Source: Vanilla planifolia
Taxonomy: Eukaryota > Streptophyta > Magnoliopsida > Asparagales > Orchidaceae
Assembly (NCBI GenBank): GCA_023846275.1
Contig: JAIUJO010000069.1
Location: 1,953,242-2,017,241 of the forward strand
Direction of reading: 5' to 3'
Length of the DNA stretch: 64,000 nucleotides
The notes under the pieces are model-generated. The model was not told where the DNA came from and ran no database searches. It saw only the letters and a list, made by a program, of their open reading frames with translations. A program made the position numbers and the translations under genes. Positions 60,563 through 64,000 of this stretch are shown here, one piece after another. Positions within the stretch are counted from its first letter, which is position 1; the number at the start of each line of letters is the position of its first letter.

Positions 60563-63500
60563 TTTGAATATCTTCAAAATATATTAGCACATACTTTTTT
60601 TAATTAACGTAAGCGAAATAAACCTAACTTTGTAAATAAAAATAGTTATGAATTTTAACATATAAATATGTCCTTATTGTAACTCAATACTTAAAATGTT
60701 AGAAACTATGTGAATATATTGTCTACAAAAGTTTTCTAATTCTAACCACAAATTCAAAATAATAATTAAATCCATGAAAAAAAAAGCTAAGATATCTAAT
60801 GGAAATTTAAAATCTTAAAAATTATTTTTATTGTTGTGGACACAAAATATTGTCTCAGTAAATAATTAATGATATTTGTTATTAAAAATTATTCAATTGA
60901 AAGACATTAAAATCTAAAAGAATTGTATAAAAATCACATGAACTTAAAAATTGAATTAAAACAAATAGAAAATGATATGGACTCATTTGCATTTCAATTT
61001 TTAAATAACAATTATAAGAGAGTTAAAAAAGTATTCGAGATAACACTATAAAGATAATATGTAGTAATGGTTTGTTGAGCTATTATGAATATTTTTAATA
61101 ACTAGTGAAATTGCAAAACTGCAACGTGGCATGGCATATATACACCTTAAGTTCTGTTGAAGATTGATGGCTATACATAATGGTTTGACGAACTTTCTGA
61201 TTTTGGCACAAGTTGTTTTGCTTCAGATGTTGCCGCTAAACTATTTAAAGATCTTATGTTCATTACATTTTGATTAGTAAAACCATTAATCCTTTCCCTT
61301 ATAAATAAGTTGTAATTAATTTAAAAAAAATGAATGAATCATTCCAATTAAACCATTCTTCTTAAGTTTCATTTGACATATCTAGCTCTAGAACACACGA
61401 CATTCAATACAAAATATCATAGATTCAAAATATGTGATATAAATTTAGAAAATAAGCTTAATATTTTCTCTGCTTTATGGTCATAAAATATGATTACTAA
61501 TGTTAGAGATGTATGATCAAGTTTTTTTGTTAAATTACTATTAAAAATTAGAACTATAAATGGGTCATATATTTACAAAGATCACATTATGTGTATATGA
61601 CTATCATTTTAGATAGAAATATTAAGTGTGAACAATGTTTTAGAAGTTATCTATCTTGTCATATTTTTTTTAATTTATACAAACTATTTTTAATATGTGT
61701 AAAATTTTTATTTATTATGAGAATCCCAAGTCTTGATTAAACTGTAATTGAGTTGATCTTGTATAATATAATATCATATTTATATGATTTTTGATATAAG
61801 GTTGAATGTCAATCCTCTTCTTTTTAGTAAGTTGTAGGGATTTTCTATTGTGATTTTGCACAACCTTTATATGAAATAGCAAAAAGTAGAATGTTTTGCT
61901 TGTGTGATTCATATGTTTTCATTCATTGCATAGAGGACTAAAGAAAAAAATGTTACAATGTTATTATAGAAATATCAAATTCTTTATGTGCGTGGCTTTT
62001 TGTTAAGTTAAAATTTTCTAACAAAAGCATTATCATATTATTGTGAGCATAAATGATACAAAACAATCCTAATAGTTATGAATATCTTCAAAATACATTA
62101 GCATATACTTTTTTTATTAATGTTAGCAAAATAAACTTAACTTTGTAAATAAAAATAGTTATGAATTTTAACATATAAATATGTCGTTATTGTAACTTAA
62201 TACTGAAAATGTTAAAAACTATGTGCATATGTTGTCTAAAAAAATTTTCTAATTCTAACCACAATATCAAAATAATAATTAAATCCATGAAAATAAAAGC
62301 TATGATAACTAAAGGAAATTTAAAATCTTAAAAATTATTTTGATTATTGTGGACACAAAATATTGTCTCAGTAAATAATTAATGATATTTGTTATTAAAA
62401 ATAATTCAATTGAAAAAAATTAAAATTTTAAGGAATTGTATAAAAATTACATCAACGTAAAAATTGAATTAAAGCAAATAGAAAATGATATGGAGTCATT
62501 TGCATTTCAATTTTTAAATACCATTTTAAATAGTAAGTTAAAAAAGTATTTTGAGATAACACTATAAAGATAATATGTAGTAATGGTTTGTTGAGCTATT
62601 ACGAATATTTTTTAATAACTAGTGAAATTGCAAAACTGCGACGTAGCATGGCATATATACACATTAAGTTCTGTTGAAGATTGATGGCTCTACTTAATGG
62701 TTTGATGAACTTTCTGATCTTGGCACAAGTGGGTTTGCTTCAAATGTTGCTGCTAAACTATTTAAAGATCTTATGTCCATTACATTTTGATTAGTAAGAC
62801 TAGTAATCCTTTCCCTTATAAATAAGTTGCAATTACTTTAAAAAAATGAATGAATCATTCCAATTAAACCATTATTTTCAAGTTTGATTTGACATGTCTA
62901 GCTCTAGAACACACGGCATTCAATACAAAATATCATAGATTCAAAATATGTGATATAAATTTAGAAAAAAAGCTTTATATTTTCTCTACTTTATGGTCAT
63001 AAAATATGATGACTAAGGTTACATATGTAAGATGAAGTTTTTGTGTTCAATTACTATTAAAAATTAGAACTATAAATGGGTCATACATTTACAAAGATCA
63101 CATTATGTATATATGACTACCATTTTAGATAGAAATACTAAGTGTGAACAATGTTTTACAAGTTATCTATCTTGTAATATTCTTTTTAATTTATACAAAC
63201 TATTTTTAATATGTGTAAAAAAATTTTTTATTATTAGAATCCCAAGTCTTGATTAAACTCTAATTGAATTGATCATGTATAATATAATATCAAATTTATA
63301 TGATTCTTCATATAACATTGAATGACAATCCTCTTCTTTTTAGCAAGTTGTATCTTCCATATAAGTGTAGGGATTTTCTTTTGTGTTTTTGCATAACTTT
63401 TATATGAAATAGCAAAAAGTTGAATGTTCTGCTTGTGTGATTCATTTGTTTTCATTCATTCCTTAGAGGACTAAAAAAATGTTATAATGTTATTATAGAA

Positions 63501-63598
63501 ATATCAAATTTTTATGTGTGTGACTTTTTGTTAAGTTAAAATTTGCTAAAAAAAATCATTAACATATTTTTGTGAGCATAAATGATACAAAACAATCT
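60563..63598 (+). repeat. Tandem duplication of a 1.5-kb unit
   Basis: Copy A is about 60563-62076 and copy B about 62077-63598. Offsets at aligned landmarks are 1514 (AATATCTTCAAAATA), 1517 (ACTAGTGAAATTGCAAAACTGC at 61101 and 62618) and 1529 (GTGAGCATAAATGATACAAA at 62043 and 63572). The copies therefore differ by small indels and, by eye, roughly one base in ten. The sharp junction lies near 62077. The unit has no known coding motif. Related minus frames at 61715-61912 and 63273-63455 are paired copies but contain no recognised domain. The central part (around 61100-61300) is the least AT-rich. Confidence 0.9.
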
Positions 63599-64000
63599 AT
63601 ATAATATGAAAAATTTAATTTTATATTAGTGTCCCACTTTTTTGTACTTGTACGATCACCTTAGCTTAATGTCATAAATTTATCATGCTTATACAATTTG
63701 AGTGATCATTTCGAACAAATATTGAAAATATTAAAAAAATAAATAAAGCTTCTCATGCATTGTCTATTCATTTATGTGTTACTTGTATGTTGTGCTACAA
63801 ATTTGTAAATATGTGATAGCTTTTTTTTAGGACAATCAGCTCTATCTACCTATTACCACTAAAATATTTATTGATTGTAAGTTTATAGATGATTGCTAAA
63901 TTCATAAAGGCTATTTTAATCACTCTATAAGAGCAAATAAAGCTATTTAACTTACTTTTAAAAATGATTGGATCATCAAGAATAAAAGTAAGACTATTTT
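63599..64000. other. Unassigned sequence to window end
   Basis: Single-copy within the window, moderately AT-rich, no recognisable feature. It is not a third copy of the 1.5-kb unit. Confidence 0.5.

Noticed and set aside
1..64000. CRISPR array, prokaryotic operons, tRNA or rRNA genes, organelle DNA insertions
   Set aside because: No regularly spaced identical repeats with unique spacers, no long bacterial-type open frames, no recognisable RNA gene cores, and no recognisable plastid or mitochondrial gene were found by reading both strands.

Overview
This window looks like plant nuclear DNA from a very AT-rich, gene-poor, repeat-rich genome. The evidence is the set of plant-type Ty3/gypsy polyprotein remnants and plant-type L1-clade LINE remnants, the latter with a DUF4283-like ORF1. 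I found no intact protein-coding gene, no tRNA or rRNA gene and no CRISPR array. No open frame exceeds about 110 codons outside a low-complexity purine tract. The species cannot be named from this sequence. The decay (many stops and frameshifts, loss of G+C) points to old, inactive insertions.

Layout, 0-25 kb. A minus-strand Ty3/gypsy integrase fragment lies at 3.1-3.95 kb. A minus-strand LINE lies at about 4.4-7.9 kb and contains ORF1, endonuclease and reverse transcriptase (RT). A long dispersed repeat occupies 9.3-11.85 kb. A second minus-strand LINE is split: its 3' part (RT and endonuclease) is at 14.2-16.7 kb and its 5' part (ORF1) at 23.4-24.45 kb. The 6.7 kb between these parts is a plus-strand Ty3/gypsy retrotransposon with diverged LTRs and remnants of gag, protease, RT, RNase H and integrase in order. 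Its integrase is in turn interrupted by about 1.5 kb that holds an 800-bp GAA-rich purine tract. The reading is a three-layer nest: LINE, then gypsy inside it, then purine/AT-rich DNA inside the gypsy.

Layout, 25-38 kb. A third Ty3/gypsy remnant (plus strand, 28.75-31.55 kb) is recognisable only by motif order and spacing. An 18-bp inverted repeat and an exact-period 260-bp tandem duplication follow at 31.9-32.8 kb. A minus-strand retropepsin-like fragment lies at 36.17-36.48 kb.

Layout, 38-64 kb. Most of this half is an extremely AT-rich block (one 60-base line has 3 G/C). It is broken by islands of ordinary composition: a second copy of the dispersed repeat (44.6-47.0 kb), an unassigned island at 47.2-47.9 kb with a 74-codon frame, a possible LINE RT motif at 49.2 kb, and small islands near 52-53 and 57.5-58.2 kb. 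It also contains diverged direct repeats of about 507 bp (40-41 kb) and about 0.3 kb (50.6-51.0 kb). It ends with a tandem duplication of a 1.5-kb unit (60.56-63.6 kb).

No genes here work together in a pathway. What the window records is its history of retrotransposition, nesting, local tandem duplication and mutational drift toward A+T.
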